DNA of 64,000 nucleotides from Channa striata. Lineage: Eukaryota > Chordata > Actinopteri > Anabantiformes > Channidae. A model generated the notes under the pieces. That model was given only the letters and a program-made list of their open reading frames with translations, was not told the origin of the DNA and searched no databases. Positions 63,090-64,000 of the stretch are shown piece by piece. The DNA is taken from the NCBI GenBank assembly GCA_033026295.1, contig CM065168.1, positions 39,754,875 through 39,818,874 of the forward strand, read 5' to 3'. A program made the translations under genes and the position numbers. Position 1 is the stretch's first letter, and each line of letters opens with the position of its first letter.

Positions 63090-63362
63090 CCCCAAGTATG
63101 TGATGTCCAGCTGTCCACATGATGTAAATGAAAACGTGCTTCATCGGATCATGTCACCGTATTCCATTGCTCCTTAGTCCCGTCCCTGCCAGACCAGCCC
63201 TGGGCGTCCATTAGATTGTTACTCGTTAAATGCTTGTCCTTCTTGGACCATTTTTGTTTAGCATCGACCACTTCACATTGCATAAAAGCCTAAAAGATTT
63301 GCCATTTTGGTGATGCTTTGGCACAGTCACCTAACCATCACTATGACAATTCGACTTTATCA
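63090..63362 (-). pseudogene. Decayed Tc1/mariner-type transposase fragment
   Basis: On the minus strand an N-terminal block reads like DKVELS...LGDCAKASPKW, then VVDAKQKWSKK. These correspond to the helix-turn-helix part of fish Tc1-like transposases, whose usual forms are 'RLGQSISKTAALV' and 'VVSIYQKWSKEG'. After an internal deletion a second block reads GTKEQWNTVT, stop, SDEARFHLHHVDSW. It corresponds to 'WTTEQWKKVAWSDESRFLLHHVDG', which includes the second catalytic-domain Asp. Stops, frame changes and the missing middle show it is dead. Terminal inverted repeats were not found. It is an old insertion, probably inside kcnip4 intron. Confidence 0.75.
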
Positions 63363-64000
63363 CAACAGTCACATCTTTTTGTTTTTATGTTTATTAATTT
63401 TATATACATATATTTTTTTTTCTTCCAGCTCCAACTTCAAAACCTGAACTCACTGCTTACTACATGACATCAATGTTATTCCTTTAACATTTTCAGTGGT
63501 TTTAACGTTACAGCTGTTTGGTGTATTTTAGAAGTTGTGTCATATTAGAAAATGGAATTTGCAAGGGAAATATCTCCCCGTATGCTACTGCTTCAAACTG
63601 GGGGCCGTGCTACGTATAGCAGGTTAAGCATGAAATACCTTTGCTCAATATTCAAATTATGGTCCCCATTAAACTGTCGGTAAAGCCATTTGGAGCCCCC
63701 AGAGAAAGATCAGGATTTGGTGAATGGCTGTCGGTAATATTAACCAGCCTAGAGCAAAGACAAACTGAGCAAATAAAAATAACCAACTCCCACTAGTGTG
63801 TAAAAATTGCCCTGAAGAGACCCTCACATGCAACAGTGTTTTTGTTGTGAACATGTGAATATTTATTCCTTGACGGTGTAAGCTTTGCACGGCAATGTCA
63901 TTACACAAGTATATCATCTAAATGAGTTTTTATTTCAAATGACACTAAAATGCCTCTGCACAGTGGAATAACGACTTGAGATGTGCCACAAAAGAAATAA
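63363..64000. other. Non-coding DNA without recognised genes
   Basis: This is AT-rich sequence running off the right edge. No kcnip4 first exon of the MNVRRVE... type or other gene was recognised. Confidence 0.5.

Noticed and set aside
1..64000. KChIP core exons (EF-hands) or the MNVRRVE-type first exon of kcnip4
   Set aside because: I looked for the shared core start and the KERLMKLLPC-type segment on the minus strand and found neither; they must lie outside the window.

Overview
This window is vertebrate nuclear DNA, most probably from a ray-finned (teleost, probably percomorph) fish. The signs are very low coding density, an AT-rich background, long (CA)n/(GT)n microsatellites, decayed L2-type LINE and Tc1-like transposase remnants, and several tRNA-headed or dispersed repeats typical of fish. 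No prokaryotic features such as operons, Shine-Dalgarno sites or CRISPR arrays are present. The species cannot be named from the sequence alone.

The only gene I can support is kcnip4, which encodes the Kv4 channel-interacting protein KChIP4. It lies on the minus strand, so its 5' end is at high coordinates. The window holds three alternative first coding exons: exon C (52452-52368, MSCRKRCKREIFKFAQ...), exon B (12502-12394, MNLEGLEMIAVLVVVV...) and exon A (619-508, MLSAIWETEGLQTVGIVV...). Each starts with an ATG in fair context and encodes a known type of KChIP N-terminus. Each ends with one base of a split codon followed by a consensus GTAAGR donor, so all three are phase 1. All can therefore splice to the same downstream exon, the start of the common EF-hand core, which lies beyond the left edge. 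Exons A and B encode hydrophobic, membrane-inserting N-termini. Exon C encodes a basic, cysteine-containing amphipathic one. Choice of promoter would thus set how KChIP4 is anchored and how it modulates Kv4 A-type potassium current.

Layout from left to right: 1-507 is intron downstream of exon A. 508-1260 is exon A plus its GC-rich, then polypurine, promoter region. 1261-12393 is intron with two dispersed repeats. 12394-12780 is exon B and its polypurine upstream region. 12781-52367 is a roughly 40 kb intron holding dispersed repeats, an L2 LINE 3' end (about 44412-44895), microsatellites, a CpG-rich promoter-like segment without a coding exon (20689-21010), and several segments that look like conserved non-coding elements by texture only. 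52368-53172 is exon C and its promoter region. 53173-64000 is upstream sequence, probably still intron of a longer kcnip4 transcript, with repeats, a 59-base (CA)n and a decayed Tc1-like transposase (about 63090-63362).

Nearly all other open frames of 60-180 codons are chance ORFs in non-coding DNA. I found no undescribed system. The most informative content is the alternative first-exon array and its shared upstream architecture.
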